Shown: positions 10,871 to 21,749 of the stretch, piece by piece | How the letters are laid out: the number at the start of each line of letters is the position of its first letter | Numbering within the stretch: position 1 is the stretch's first letter | Source of the DNA: Sweltsa coloradensis | Lineage: Eukaryota; Arthropoda; Insecta; Plecoptera; Chloroperlidae | Length of the DNA stretch: 64,000 nt | Reading direction: 5' to 3' | Assembly (NCBI GenBank): GCA_024449915.1 | Contig: JAMZAV010001747.1 | Span: 1 to 64,000 of the forward strand | The notes under the pieces: model-generated | Seen by the model: only the letters and a program-made list of their open reading frames with translations | What the model was told of the DNA's origin: nothing | Database searches by the model: none | Program-made: the position numbers and the translations under genes

Positions 10871-13166
10871 GTCCGTGGAACAAGCTGCTAAAACTATAGA
10901 AACATTTCAAATCCGGAAACTTGCGCCAAAATTTAGGAGCAAGTAAAAGACATATTTTAGAATGTTATTTTCACGGGGGACACGCAGGGTAGCAAATAAG
11001 TCACCTGTCATGGCGTCCACAAGATGGCCGCCAAAAAAATACTTTAAAATTGCTGTAACTCAAGAAGTAATCATCAGATTTGGATAAACTAGGTTTTGTT
11101 TTATTCGGTTTTTAATGATATACAAAAAATGTCATTAGAAATTCTACCGTAAATACAATAGTTGCAATTATAACACGTTTTGGTATATATATAATTATTT
11201 ATATGTAGAATTCGCCAGATTGTCATAAAATTTTCAGACTATACTAAAATAACGCCAAAAAATCCAAAATTTTAAGTCCCGAAACGAAATTCCTGTAACT
11301 TTTTGAATAATTAATTATGTAATAATCATTAATTAAATCCCAATTAAAAGTTTCTTATTCACGTACCAAAGTCACATAGTGTATCACACAAGAACAATTT
11401 AAGACCACAATGAAGCAAAAAAATATTAGTTCCAAAAATTAATTCCAATCACTTTCCTATTAATTCAATTAATTCAATTAATTAAAAATATTGACAATAA
11501 TCTCAATTAATTTTGTAAAGTTAACACAATGTGGTCGACCTTGGAATCATTTTAAAGCTAGTTTTAAGACAAATAAATGTAATGAAAAAATTAATTAATT
11601 AAATTAATTAATCACCAAATTAATTACATTTTAGTTAAATTATCCCACTTTTGACATATGTATTGTTATGTATACCTAAAACTCGATCAATCGTCATAAA
11701 AATATACTACTCTGCTGACATAATGCCAATGAATTTAAAATGTCATGTCCCGAAACAAAATTCTTATAACTTACCGATTAATTAAGAAATTTAGTGAAGA
11801 ATTACTTATATCTCAATAATTGTTGTTGTCACTCAATTAACACATACAAAATGCCAACAGAAGTATCAAATATAAACAATGCAAGTATAATTTTAAAAAT
11901 TAATAGTCCCAAAATTAAGTTCATGCTACTTTTCTGTTAATTGAATTTCACACAAATTTATTTTCCTGTAAAATAAGCTTGCAAATGGTTCCCAGTGTGG
12001 CTGTGTTAATTTTACACAACACATGGTGATTATATCAATTAATTTAATTCATTCATTAATTCAATTAACAGGAAAGTAGCATGAACTTAATTATAAGACT
12101 ATTAATTTTTAAAATTATGCTTTCATTGTTTATATTTGATACTTCTGTTGGCATTTTGTATGTGTTAATTGAGTGACAACAACAATTATTGAGATATAAA
12201 TAATTCTTCACTTAATATATTAATTAATAGGTAAGTTATAAGAATTTTGTTTTGGGACATGGCATTTTAAATTCATTTGCATTATGTCAGTAGAGTTGTA
12301 TATTTTTATGACGATCGATTGAGTTTTAGGTATACATAACAATACATATGTCAAAAGTGGGATAATTTAACTAAAATGTAGTTAATTTGGTGATTGATTA
12401 ATTTAATTAATTAATTTTTTCATTACATTTATTCCTCTTAAAACATGCTTTAAGATGATACCAAGGTTGACCACATTGTGTTAATTTTACAAAATTAATT
12501 GAGAGTATTGTCATTATTTTTAATTAATTGAATTAATTGAATTAGGTAATAGGAAAGTGATTGCCTGATTGGAATTAATTTTTAGAACAAATATTTTTTT
12601 GGTTCATTGTGGTCATATTGTTCTTGTGTGATACACTACGTGACTTTGGTACGTGAATAAGAAACTTTTAATTAGGATTTAATTAATGCTTAATTTCATT
12701 AATTAATTAATCAAAAAGTTACAGGAATTTCGTTTCGGGACTTAAAATTTTGGATTTATTGGCGTTATTTTAGTATAGTCTGAAACTTTTATGACAATCT
12801 AGCGAATTCTATGTATATATAAAAGACGTACGTATAAAATTGCTATAATTGCAATAAATTGTAATAATATATAAATATAATTAAAACTATTGTATTTATG
12901 GTAAAATTTATAATGACATTTTTTGTAGAGCATTAAAAAACGAATAAAACAATACCTAGTTTTTACGAATCTGATGATTACTTCTTGAGTTACAGCAATT
13001 TTAAGAATTATTTTGGCGGCTATTTTGTGGACGCCATGACAGATGACTTATCTGCTACCATGCGTGTCCCCCATAAAAATAACATTCTAAAATACGTCTT
13101 TTACCTGCTTCTAAATTTTGGTGCTGGTTTCCGAATTTGAAATGTTTTTACGCTTGTTCCACGGGC
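10871..13166. mobile_element. 2.3-kb foldback (palindromic) element
   Basis: Two arms of about 1.1 kb in inverted orientation, with the axis at about 12005 and a short spacer. Left tip GTCCGTGGAACAAGC; right tip GCTTGTTCCACGGGC, its inverse with one mismatch. Matching blocks are found throughout, for example GGCGTCCACAAGATGGC (11011) against its inverse at 13024, and TTGGCATTTTGTATGTGTTAATTG near 12150 against its inverse near 11840. The arms differ at roughly one base in ten. It is very AT-rich with many TTAATTAAT blocks and no coding capacity. It sits inside LINE RT codons, so it is younger than the LINE. Confidence 0.9.
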
Positions 13167-13440
13167 TAAGCTCCAACCTTACCATTCCGATTGTCAATCC
13201 CTTTATAGATAAAATCTGTGAATGCTAAAAGGGCACTTTGTGTTGACCAACCTTTCCTAAAACCATGCTGGTTTGCACGTAAACCTTCAGATGCTTCCAC
13301 TTCATGTAATAACCTCATGTGCAAAATATTTTCAATAATTTTACCTACAATTGGAAGAGTTGATGTAGGTCGATAAGAATACTATCTATATTTATAAAAT
13401 TATAATAATAATTTTACCTTTACCCTTATAAATAGGTGAA
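13167..13440 (-). pseudogene. LINE reverse transcriptase N-terminal part
   Basis: Minus-strand translation shows a degraded fingers segment of RT. It reads NQHGFRKGWSTQSALLAF, the conserved 'QFGFRKG.ST..AL' block, followed by FIYKGIDNRNGKV leading up to motif A. That continues in 10861-10622 on the other side of the foldback. Frame breaks occur further upstream, toward 13400. Confidence 0.75.
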
Positions 13441-13455
13441 TGATAGCACGTACGT

Positions 13456-13670
13456 AATATAATGCAAATTCTATTTTGCCAAGCTTATCAAGGATGTTGT
13501 TACGGGACACTGTACGTTTATGAATTAAGAATGCGCAAATGTGGAAGGGTAGATGAGCTTGGCCCTTTTTATAGATCTCATTTCTTTTTAGTTGTATTTT
13601 TACAAGATTTTGTAATGTGTGGTTTCACATTCTCTGAATTTAAAATATTCTTATTCTTTGTGTTGTTATA
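13456..13670 (+). repeat. half of the CACACATAAC palindromic MITE
   Basis: Matches one arm of the palindromic elements at 33251-33663 and 35668-36077. Shared blocks are CAAATTCTATTTTGCCAAGC, GGGACACTGTACGTTTATG and GAATGCGCAAATGTGGAAG. Only one arm is present. A 69-codon open frame across it is not a gene. Confidence 0.75.
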
Positions 13671-13683
13671 GTAGGCCTACATC

Positions 13684-14045
13684 TTTTGAAATGCAATGGA
13701 AATACAATGGAAAACATAGCCCGTTCAAACTTCAAAGTATGAAAAAAGATTGCATGACCTTCTCAATATACCAGAATCATTTTGGGAAAACTTGATCGTG
13801 GAGATTAGGTACACCTTGGTTTCCGCCGTATGAGTCCTCTGACATACATTTAAAACTTGATTTGATAAAAATGAGAACTAAGGCCATTGTCTTTAAATTA
13901 AAAACTAAACATTTTCAAAATTAATTTCTTGTAGGTCGGAATTGTGACGGATTATGCTAAAAATGTTAACAGCACCTAGGCCTACATTGCTTGAAGTGTT
14001 TGTTTAAAATTTCAGCGCAGTTCACTTATTGGGGCGGGGAGACGG
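13684..14045 (+). mobile_element. family-B body, degenerate copy
   Basis: Resembles 24085-24420 and 26850-27250: a GGAAAACATAGCC block, then AAGATTGCA...CTCAAT, then GTTTAAAATTTCAGC. It lacks the tRNA-like head and a clear end. Confidence 0.5.
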
Positions 14046-14576
14046 GCTTTTTATTTTTAGGATATGGTCTTTGGGCGCCTTCCATGACTGTGTCAATCAA
14101 TAGTTTATACAGTTTATACTTAAGTTAAGAGATGAATGAACATCAGGGTTGGTCCCAACCGCTAACATGGCTTTTTTAATATAATATCTTCACATTTTTC
14201 ATTGTACCTTTATTTATGAAACAAACATTGGAAAAATAGTAGCGTATCCAGGAGTTGACAATGGAGTGGTGGCGGTGGCTTGTGGCAAATGACGTTACAG
14301 GTAATATGATAATATGGTATTAATGATAACTCTCAGGCAAAGCTTGAGGTGCAATTTGCAACTGGCAAGTGGTTTTCATTTTTGGAGACAGTTTGAAAGA
14401 GCGTTTTTGTGTAATTCTTCTTTATTTTGAATCCGTTGTCATAGTGAATTGACGAGTTTGACTCCGGTGCTTGGATTCTTCGGCCATTCAGTTTAAGTGG
14501 GAAAGACTACACTTTAGATTTTCAATCATATGTTACACTCTCTGTAATAATGTATTTACCAGTGAATAATCTAATG

Positions 14577-14632
14577 TTTTTATTTATTTATTTTTATTTA
14601 TTTATTTATTTTATTTTATTTATTTATTGCAT
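14577..14632. repeat. (TTTA)n microsatellite
   Basis: Imperfect TTTA/TTTTA run immediately upstream of the splice acceptor at 14647. It forms most of the pyrimidine-rich stretch of that acceptor. Confidence 0.85.
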
Positions 14633-14647
14633 TTTATTTGCACCTAG

Positions 14648-14783
14648 GACTCTTGTTCTCTCTCTCCACGTGTGGCTTGACTCGTACCCCGAGGACTTCC
14701 GAGATGCACCAACCCATGGCTGTCTCCATCAGTTGCTCAACTTCTGCCACCATCATCTGCCAGACTCTGAGCTTCACATTAAG
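14648..14783 (+). CDS. Rgl: RalGDS/RGL-like RasGEF, exon (RasGEF N domain end)
   Basis: A 136-bp exon between GCACCTAG and GTAGAC. The first base completes the Lys codon split with the exon at 6801; the remainder is 45 complete codons ending in Lys. The peptide includes VWLDSYPEDFRDAPTHGCL and LLNFCHHHLPDSE. This is the last part of the RasGEF N domain of RalGDS-family proteins, where WLD..xEDF.xPP...CL..LL is the conserved pattern. The next exon starts in phase 0, as this one ends. In the family this domain supports the catalytic domain that loads Ral GTPases with GTP downstream of Ras. Confidence 0.9.
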
Positions 14784-15029
14784 GTAGACCTATTCACATG
14801 TTTTTTTTTTTGTGGTAGGGGTGTGCAAATAGTGATTTTAAGGTTCAAATTGAATATCAAATAGTTGATGATTAAACGTTTGAGGATCGAATACGAAGAT
14901 TGAATATTTTCTTAAACCAAATAGTACAACAAATATTGTATTTACTCAATTGCACATGTCACATTAAAAGATTTTGCATGAAAAATGTTCTAAACTCTGT
15001 GTTTATAATTTTTAGATATGAGTAATAGT
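14784..15029. other. intron with left end of an older hAT-like element
   Basis: TAGGGGTGTGCAAATAGTG at about 14816 matches the tip at 61374 (GGGTGTGCAAAAAGTGA). The sequence resumes after the nested insertion at 16525 with CCTAAACTTGATTTGTACAG, which also matches 61395-61415. So an older element was split by the hAT at 15030-16516. I could not fix its right end. Confidence 0.5.
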
Positions 15030-16516
15030 TAGGGTTGCCATAATTTAAACTAAGGCTGGGCATCGACATCGATTAATCGATGTTTTATCGATGTCGGGAG
15101 TATTTTTCGACATCGATTTTTTGTGTGTAAATCGATGTTTTTTAAAATTAATTATGTAAAATTTTTATTTTTATTTTTTTTGAAATTTTAAATTCCCGCT
15201 TAAAACGTCTGAAAATTCATTTTTTCGCGATAATTTCATGTTCCAATAATTGTTACGTCGCAATTTGAGGTAGGCCTACTCTCAACAGTTACGTAAACAC
15301 TTCGCTCGCGTAAGTTTGAATGTCCCGCCGCTGAGCGCTAGAGCGGCCTTGTATCTGTTGCCTAGCAACGGGAGGACCACTCCCCTCCCCCCGCCACTCG
15401 ACGGGCCGATCGAGGCAAGGCACTAGACTCTCGCGCTCTCTCTCTCTCGCTTCACCGCTCCCTCTCTCTCACTCCCTCGTGGGAAGGGCATCGAGCACAG
15501 GGTATCGACATGAGAAGTCGACTTCAATTTTTTTTTGTTTCGAAATAAAAAATATACATTTTTTCAATTCTCATTTGTCGCATTGTCGAAAAATTTTTTG
15601 TTCGAATCGATTTTAAATTTGATGTCGATGTCGAATTTGATTGTCTATTTATCATTCATGATATGCCCAGCCTTAATTTAAACCCAAGGTGGCGGGACAA
15701 ATCCTTTAAGGGGAAACAGCTCGGGGGGTTTGGGGGGCAGCAACTATAGCGCCGCAGGTGAAATTTTTAAAAACTAAGCTTTTAGATTGCGTTTTGAGCG
15801 TTTTAGATAAAAATACCAGACAGAATACAATCAAGAAATATTGTAGTTTTTGTAGTGAAAAAAACAGAAAACCAAAAAAAATGCATTGGATTTTGGAACA
15901 CTTTTAATGACACTTTTCAAGTAATAATTTTAGGAGCTTGGGAAGTTTGGACTTGGGAGTAAATAACTAACCATACTTGTTTTATTGAACTAAATGTACG
16001 CTTACAAGTACAAATAAGAACTACATTTCTACAATCTACGATTGAAATGAGTATAGTTAGAGTGAGAAGTGACCTAACAAGTTTAAAATTATGTTATCAC
16101 AATCATAAATCAGGTACCAATAAGTCAACAACTACTAAGTAGCTACAATCGTGTATAGTTTCTTGTATGTCATATGATAATTAAGTAAATTAACCCATAT
16201 AAGTAAAAACAAAGAGGTAATGTAAAATGAGCAATAATGAATATACAAAATATGTAACTTGGTACATAAGTAACTAACCAAAGTGCTGACTGTCGAGCCA
16301 AGCCAAGTATTTAGGCGACGCACACGCCGCCCCTGGCCCATATAGGTTACTGTTGATAACTTAGCACGTTTTGGACTGCAGATACCTGATATTGTAAATT
16401 GGAGTTTGACAATTTTTCTACCAAGCGGGACAATTGTGTCCCGCTTGGTGCATTGGCGGGACTTAAAATTAGATATCGGGACTGTCCCGCCGAAAACGGG
16501 ACGAACGGCAACCCTA
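15030..16516. mobile_element. hAT transposon, TAGGGTTGCC family, hosting another hAT
   Basis: Left tip TAGGGTTGCCATAATTT; right tip GAACGGCAACCCTA. Perfect 8-bp target duplications GTAATAGT lie at 15022-15029 and 16517-16524. The 8-bp duplication and TAGGG tip place it in the hAT superfamily. Other members of this tip family are at 18684, 51807 and 60265. No transposase is recognised: the minus-strand frames at 16135-16578 and 16347-16607 show no known domain. It is interrupted by a second hAT at 15051-15675. Confidence 0.85.
15051..15675. mobile_element. nested hAT, TAAGGCTGGGCAT family
   Basis: Left tip TAAGGCTGGGCATCGACATC; right tip ATATGCCCAGCCTTA. Perfect 8-bp duplications ATTTAAAC lie at 15043-15050 and 15676-15683. 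The subterminal region is built of ATCGAT and TCGATG words. The middle is GC-rich (15300-15490). The same family, in the opposite orientation and disrupted, occupies 21529-23667. Non-autonomous. Confidence 0.9.
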
Positions 16517-16524
16517 GTAATAGT

Positions 16525-16969
16525 GTTCCTAAACTTGATTTGTACAGCCCTGACCTCGCAAAAAAAAGTATGAAGCACTTAGCCTGTATGGTTTTATTTA
16601 TTTCCACATTCCTCTCATTGCAAAACGGTTAAATTTACACACAAAATGCATCTACAATGCTCATATTTTTAATTTTTTAAATTTTTAAATATAATATTTG
16701 CATTTATTTGTACACAACATTTGAACGCAAGTGATCAGTGGTTTCATCGCACAGATACCAACTTGCTTGCTCCTTTAGCCTTGGTTAAAACAAGAGAAAC
16801 TTCTATGAAAATGAAGAGAATTTACAACAATTATTTACGTTTACATTTACATATTTGTTTGAGCTGGCATTTCATTGAATTTCTGTAAATTAGAGTGTAA
16901 GTTCTGTATGGGATCACAAAATTATGGCGTCACAGGTGTGAAATTGCAAAACCATGGGCATCTTAAAGA
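16525..16969. other. intron, nothing recognised beyond hAT flank
   Basis: The first 50 bases continue the older element described at 14816. The rest is unique AT-rich sequence without features. Confidence 0.4.
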
Positions 16970-17575
16970 ACTAGGAAAACGCTTAAGTCCCGCCGCGTTG
17001 TTGGATGAGCGTAAGGTGCATTGAGCTGCCATGTGTTCGCGGATTTCTGTTGTTCTGTGAAAAAATTATTACTTAGTCGAAGATTTTTTTTAATTAAATT
17101 AAATAAAATAAAAAATTAACTTAATTTTTTTAATAAATCATAATTTTTTTTTTTAAATCATAAAATTGCAATTTTCATAAGAAATAATTATTCGATTGCG
17201 CTCAAATTTAACACGAGTATATTAATTCATAAAATTAAGGTTCTGTGAAAAAATCATTACAAAAGGATAAAGCATGTAGGTGTTATAAGTCGAAGAAATT
17301 TTAAAAAATCGAAAAAAATCGTAAAATTGCGTTTTTATAAGAAAAAAATTTCCGATTGCGCTAAAAAACGTGGCAGTTCTAAGTTCAGAGATTTCGAAGG
17401 CCTCCATAAAATTTCATCGCAATCGGAGTATCGGTTTAGCCGGAATCGTGCTGACAAACACACAAAAATACAGAAAAAAAAAAAGAAGGAAAGAAAGAAA
17501 AAAAAAAAACATTCCGGATTTTTTTCTCCAGTGTAGTGAAATGGAATCTTCGCTTCGCTCGCTACGCTCATCCAA
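16970..17575 (+). mobile_element. family-A repeat, copy 3
   Basis: Starts ACTAGGAAAACGCTTAAGTC, followed by CCGCCGCGTTGTTGGATGAG, and ends CGCTTCGCTCGCTACGCTCATCCAA (given here as its key words CGCTTCGCTC and GCTCATCCAA). It is about 170 bp shorter than the copies at 37710 and 38633 through loss of one internal repeat block. Several small overlapping frames are artefacts of its A-rich tract near 17475-17515. Confidence 0.8.
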
Positions 17576-17925
17576 TTATAAATTGCATTGTTTTTATGGA
17601 AAACAAGAGGGACCATTGACATTCATAATTTGACGGGAAAAGCGTAAAAACCTATAAGTAATGAGCATAAAATCAGAATTATTATTTAGCCTTTATTCAC
17701 TACAGAAACATACATTTCCACTAGTGCAAATAATATAATAGTACACAGATAAACATGAAAATACAGTAAAAAAAATTACAGAGCATATTGATTTATGTAT
17801 AGGCTTACATTAATTTAATGCACACATAATTTTTCATGTCTGTGAGATACCAAACATCAATTATCATACTACAATTACCACAATGGTAAATCTGCATGTC
17901 TTACGCTGAATGTTATTTTTAACAG
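17576..17925. other. intron before exon 17926
   Basis: AT-rich, no features until the acceptor TTTTTAACAG at 17916-17925. Confidence 0.6.
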
Positions 17926-18105
17926 GTACGTCACCGGCTGGACCGGTTTACTAGAGAAGATCAGATGTTGGACTCGTCAGGGTATTCCAACAACTCTGTC
18001 CTATTTCCACACGGAACGCTCGTCAATGGCAACACTGTGCAACTCTACAGGTTCCCGGATGTTCCCGAGACGTTATTTGCTGAGCAGCTGACCAGGATGG
18101 ACATG
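17926..18105 (+). CDS. Rgl: RalGDS/RGL-like RasGEF, exon (linker to catalytic domain)
   Basis: A 180-bp exon of 60 complete codons between TTTTTAACAG and GTAAGC. It begins VRHRLDRFTREDQML and ends LFAEQLTRMDM. The last part matches the 'xxAEQLTxMDxxLF' start of the CDC25-homology catalytic domain of RalGDS/RGL proteins. The first part is the linker after the RasGEF N domain, which is poorly conserved in the family. Both ends are phase 0; the next exon begins EVFRKLVPH, so the joined reading MDM-EVFRKLVPHQCLG agrees with family sequences. The following intron is 22.7 kb. Confidence 0.92.
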
Positions 18106-18280
18106 GTAAGCACATCTCTCATCCACTGTGTCTGGTTCAAATACTGTAAAACTAGCATAGGCTACCATGCCTATTTTGAATCTCATTTCCAATATCGGAT
18201 ACCTCTGTAGGGCTGTCCAATGATATCAAGAATTAGATAAAATATCGATATTCGAAAAATTCAGGAAGTGAAACAATATT
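18106..18280. other. intron start
   Basis: Donor GTAAGC followed by unremarkable sequence, up to the LINE fragment. Confidence 0.6.
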
Positions 18281-18640
18281 GTTGTCCCACAAGGTTCGGT
18301 GAATGGGCCATTGTTTTTTAATGTGTATATCAACAACATTCCTGAGTGTATATCAAAAGAGCAGCTTCTCCTATTTGCAGATGACTCCACTTTAAGTTTA
18401 GCTAGTAAAACAATTCACAACCTAGAAATAGATGTCTTTATGGAAACAAATAATATTGTACAGCAATTAAAAAGTAATTGTCTTATGATTAATGAAAAAC
18501 AAACAAACATTATAATGTTTAACCAGAGTGGGAAAATGGATAAGGAAATCAACATTTTAATTGTAGAGAATAGAAATAAAGAGTTAGTGTTTGTCAAAAA
18601 TTCTGGAATTAAAAGTATACAAAAACCAGTCTTCAAATAA
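18281..18640 (+). pseudogene. LINE reverse transcriptase fragment
   Basis: A plus-strand frame reading VVPQGSVNGPLFFNVYINN and then LLLFADDSTL. These are RT motif B (PQGS.LGPLLF..YIND) and motif C (FADD), in the right order and spacing for CR1/Jockey/L2-type LINEs. The rest is a connection-like region ending at a stop. There is no 5' or 3' element structure. It is a different copy and orientation from the LINE at 8985-13440. Confidence 0.8.
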
Positions 18641-18745
18641 ACATGTTGATTACATATTCACTAAGATTTCCTGGGGAATATGTTAAGGTTGTCGTTTGAT
18701 ATTAATATCGATCGATAAATATCTTTACTTTAGTTTTAGCGTTGT

Positions 18746-18924
18746 TATGTTGTGAAATAACGGAAGAGGGTGAACATCGGAATTTCAAGGTGAGAAAGAT
18801 TATTCTAGCATTACCGTTTTTTACTCCATCTCCTTTTTATTATCCTCCTTTCCGGTTCGGTTACACCAGTAGGCGGTGGACGCCAAATACAAAAGGGTGG
18901 GAGTTTTTGAATAGGGATATGACA
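18746..18924 (-). repeat. gypsy 3' LTR
   Basis: Nearly identical to 20848-21025 over its length, with small differences at GAAATAACGG against GAAATATCGG and in the TTTTTACTCC region. It bears GGTTCGGTTACACCAGTAGG and ends ATAGGGATATGACA in plus orientation. Confidence 0.88.
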
Positions 18925-19251
18925 TTCCTCCCTGCTTTGAATAAGACCTTGATGGTAAAGAGAAAAATTCAGATTAATAATATTAATAGAAAATAAGAGA
19001 ACAACTTACAAGGTTACAATAATATAAGGAAATTGTGAAGCAAAATCTCTAACTTAAGGATAAATATCTTGGACATCAAACCTAATACTAGACTTACATT
19101 TTAGACACCAAATGGAGGTTGGCTGAACTAATATTAGTGTTGTGAACGAATAATTGTTCTTAAGATATTACAGTTAACATATATGAAAAATGAAAATGTA
19201 GATAGCCTAGATGGCAGGCGAATACCAGAGGGTTATTTTTAACGGAAACGT

Positions 19252-20845
19252 TCAGGAATCTGTCTGTTTCGAAGGTTGGATACCCTGCTCTCCATCCGGG
19301 TAAGCTGGTGGCAAGATTGGATACCCTGGCTCATCCTGCTGTGGATCTTCTTCCGGAATGACTTCCTCCCTATCCGGTGGGTGATCTTCTCCATCCGGAT
19401 CTGCAAGGTCTGCTGCTGGAATATTTGCCCAATCATCTGGTTCGTCTGGCCACGGAGCACCATCCCTCTCTTGATCTTTGTTGTTGTGTGTCCTCGACTC
19501 CAGCGTGTTGAACTTCTTTAGGAAAGACGAGTTTCGAATTATGACTTGTTGTCCGCGTTTGGCTGTAATCTGGCTTCCCCTGATCTTTATGATGACAAAT
19601 GGATCTGGGTCGTATGGTGTGCTGAGTTGTTGCGCTTTTGTTGTCGGCAGAGCACCCGGTCGCCAAGTTTGTAGTGCATGAAGTTGGGTGTTTCTCTTTC
19701 GATCAGCATACAATTTTGCCTTTTGTTTATGTCCCGCATCGTTCGCTCGGATGTCTTGGTCGTTGTTTTCACACTCTAGGTTAGGGGTTACTGAGGGTAG
19801 TGTCGTTCTCATTTTACGGCCGAACATGAGCTCGTAGGGAGATCGGTTTGTCGTAGAGTGAGGTGTAGCTCTGTAGTTCATTAAAGCGTAGTCGAGTTCA
19901 GTTTGTAGATCCTTCTTCTCCATATGGGCTGCTAACACCGTCTTGCGAATAGATTCCACAGATCTTTCTGCCTGCCCGTTGGCCTCGGGCCATAGTGGCG
20001 TAACGCGGTGATGTCGGAATCCCATTTTTCTGGCGAATGCTGCAAACTCTGCGCCATTGAATGGCGGTCCATTGTCAGATTTTAACTGGACTATTGCTCC
20101 GAATTGACAGAATAACTTTTGTAAGACTCGTGTTACATGTCGAGTGCTGGTTGATGGTATGATTTCCACGAAGGGATACCGAGAATATTCGTCGGTCAGA
20201 ATCAGTAGGTACTTTCCGTCAGGGTACGGACCATCAAAGTCGATGACTACATTTTCCCACACACCCTCTGGAAGGTCAGTAGGACGAATCGGGTCTCGCG
20301 ATTTTTTTGGCTTAGTTATTGCCTGGCAGGGTATGCACGACGTTACTGCATCATGAACGAGTTTGTCCATATTGGGGAACCACAGCTTTTCTCGGATAAG
20401 CTGCTTCGTTTTCACCATTCCGCGGTGCCCTCGATGTGCGAGGCATACAGCAGTCTCATGGAGAGCAGGTGGGATCACTAGCCTGGTCCCGCGTAATACT
20501 ACTCCATGAGCCGTGGTTAGTTCGTCGCGTATTCTCAGGTATGGTTTTAGCTGTTCTTTTTCCCACAGTTTGTAGGCTGTACCTGGGGATGCTTGCAAAG
20601 CTTCAATCAGGAGTTTGAAGGTTTCGTCTTTTGCAGTTTCAATTTCAACATCGCTAAGGGACATTGAAGCGGGGCACGACTGTTCTGACAAGAACGTTAC
20701 GTATTCTTCTGGAACTTTGTGCGTGCGACGGTTGTCCGTTGTGAAAGGAAGTGGGTGTCGGGATAAGTAGTCGGACGGATTTTCTTTTCCGATTTGGTGG
20801 ATGGCATGGAATTGATATGGCTGAGTGCGAAGGAGTAGTCTCTCG
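19252..20845 (-). pseudogene. gypsy RNase H tail + integrase
   Basis: The frame is open from 20845 to 19252. The first residues, RTQPYQFHAIHQIGKENPSD, followed by YLSRHP, are the C-terminus of a gypsy RNase H. From the first Met (20691): a zinc-binding HHCC region with HRGHRG at residues 86-91 and CIPC at 119-122; then the DDE core with D151 (VIDFDGPY), D206 (SDNGPP) and E242 (NGQAER), and 35 residues between the last two as expected. A GPY/F-like and acidic proline-rich tail (residues 370-479) ends at the stop. It inserts retroelement cDNA into chromosomes. The integrase domain itself looks intact, but it lacks gag, protease and RT in cis. Confidence 0.88.
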
Positions 20846-20847
20846 TG

Positions 20848-21025
20848 TATGTTGTGAAATATCGGAAGAGGGTGAACATCGGAATTTCAAGGTGAGAAAG
20901 ATTGTTCTAGCATTACCGTTTTTACTCCATCTTCTTTTTATTATCCTCCTTTCCGGTTCGGTTACACCAGTAGGCGGTGGACGCCAAATACAAAAGGGTG
21001 GGAGTTTTTGAATAGGGATATGACA
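20848..21025 (-). repeat. gypsy 5' LTR
   Basis: Direct repeat of 18746-18924. In element sense it is followed at once by RNase H codons rather than a primer binding site, marking the deletion junction at about 20846. Confidence 0.88.
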
Positions 21026-21749
21026 GCGTTGATCGATAATTGAATAAAAATTAGTCCTATACTTTCTTGCATACCGACGCGGACCATGGACCTTTTGCAA
21101 GTGCATCCTCTTGTTCCTTCTATTTGCTCAAAACTATTTTTTTCCACGTGAGCGACGTCTTTCTCGATAGTGCCCCCACCCTCCCATACGTGGCTGGTCG
21201 GCCCGAGGAGAGTGTGCTATGTATTGTCGTTGTAGTGAAGCCACCCAGCAACACACGCACGCCGTGCAAGTTGCCTACACTGCAGCAGGGCAGGGGCAAT
21301 GCGTTGCACGACAGGAAATACTTTATAAAGATCTGCTTAGCGAGCAGTTACTTACAACATTTCTAAAGGGCGAGCTACTCGATTATCGATTTATTAATAA
21401 TCGATTTGGGAAGACTGAATCGATTATTGATCGTTCCGGGAAATAATCGTATTGATCGATATATCGAATAATCAAACAGCAACCCTAGAATTTAATATAT
21501 TCTAGGCCTTACTTAAAACATACTATGTTAGGCTGGGCATGTATGTTAAATAGCATCGACATTGAAGTCAAATAATCAATGTCACATCGCGATGTCAAAT
21601 TTTTAGACATTGACATCGAAATTTAAATAATTTGAAAAAATGTCAAACTTCCATATCGATTATCGCTTCAAAATGAGAATAAAATTGCGATACTTTCGCG
21701 TCAAAAAATATCCCGACGATACTGTCACTTTGTAATTATATTACGATAT

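Larger units (their letters stand above)
8985..13440 (-). mobile_element. degenerate LINE (CR1/Jockey-like), split by foldback
   Basis: A non-LTR retrotransposon on the minus strand. The 3' end carries an (AAAT)-type tail after AACTGAATAGGATAGAC at about 8990-9045. The 3' region (about 9045-9760) is shared with fragments at 34313-34960, 36840-37610 and 52970-53085. Coding remnants in minus order are an RT N-part (13400-13167), the RT core (10861-10622) and a C-terminal region (10220-9768). The foldback element 10871-13166 lies between the first two. Frameshifts and stops make it inactive. Assignment to an APE-type clade rests on the motifs only, and the 5' end is not visible. Confidence 0.75.
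18746..21025 (-). mobile_element. Ty3/gypsy element with internal deletion
   Basis: Two direct repeats of 178-179 bp (18746-18924 and 20848-21025) flank a minus-strand RNase H tail plus integrase. Read on the minus strand, each LTR starts TGTCATATCCCTATTC. A purine-rich tract, GCAGGGAGGAA, precedes the 3' LTR (18925-18935). GCGTT(G) abuts both outer ends and is the likely target duplication. The 5' LTR is joined directly to RNase H codons: the primer binding site, gag, protease and most of the RT are missing. The element therefore cannot move on its own. Confidence 0.85.
18684..21487. mobile_element. hAT, TAGGGTTGCC family, hosting a gypsy element
   Basis: Left part TAAGGTTGTCGTTTGATATT to 18740; right part resumes at 21026 (TTGATCGATAATTGAATAAA) and ends AACAGCAACCCTA at 21487. 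The right part has the same internal blocks as 60265-61295, including GGACCATGGACCTTTTGC, CACTGCAGCAGGGCAGGG and GAATCGATTATTGATCG. Removing the gypsy insertion restores the usual layout of this family. Flanks begin GAAT on both sides, but no perfect 8-bp duplication is left. Confidence 0.7.

Noticed and set aside
16135..16632. Three overlapping frames on both strands
   Set aside because: Mutual shadows inside a non-autonomous hAT; no transposase motif.
17327..17633. Overlapping lysine-rich and phenylalanine-rich frames in family-A copies (also 37671-38035 and 39175-39445)
   Set aside because: They arise from A/T homopolymers in the repeat and recur in each copy with different frameshifts.
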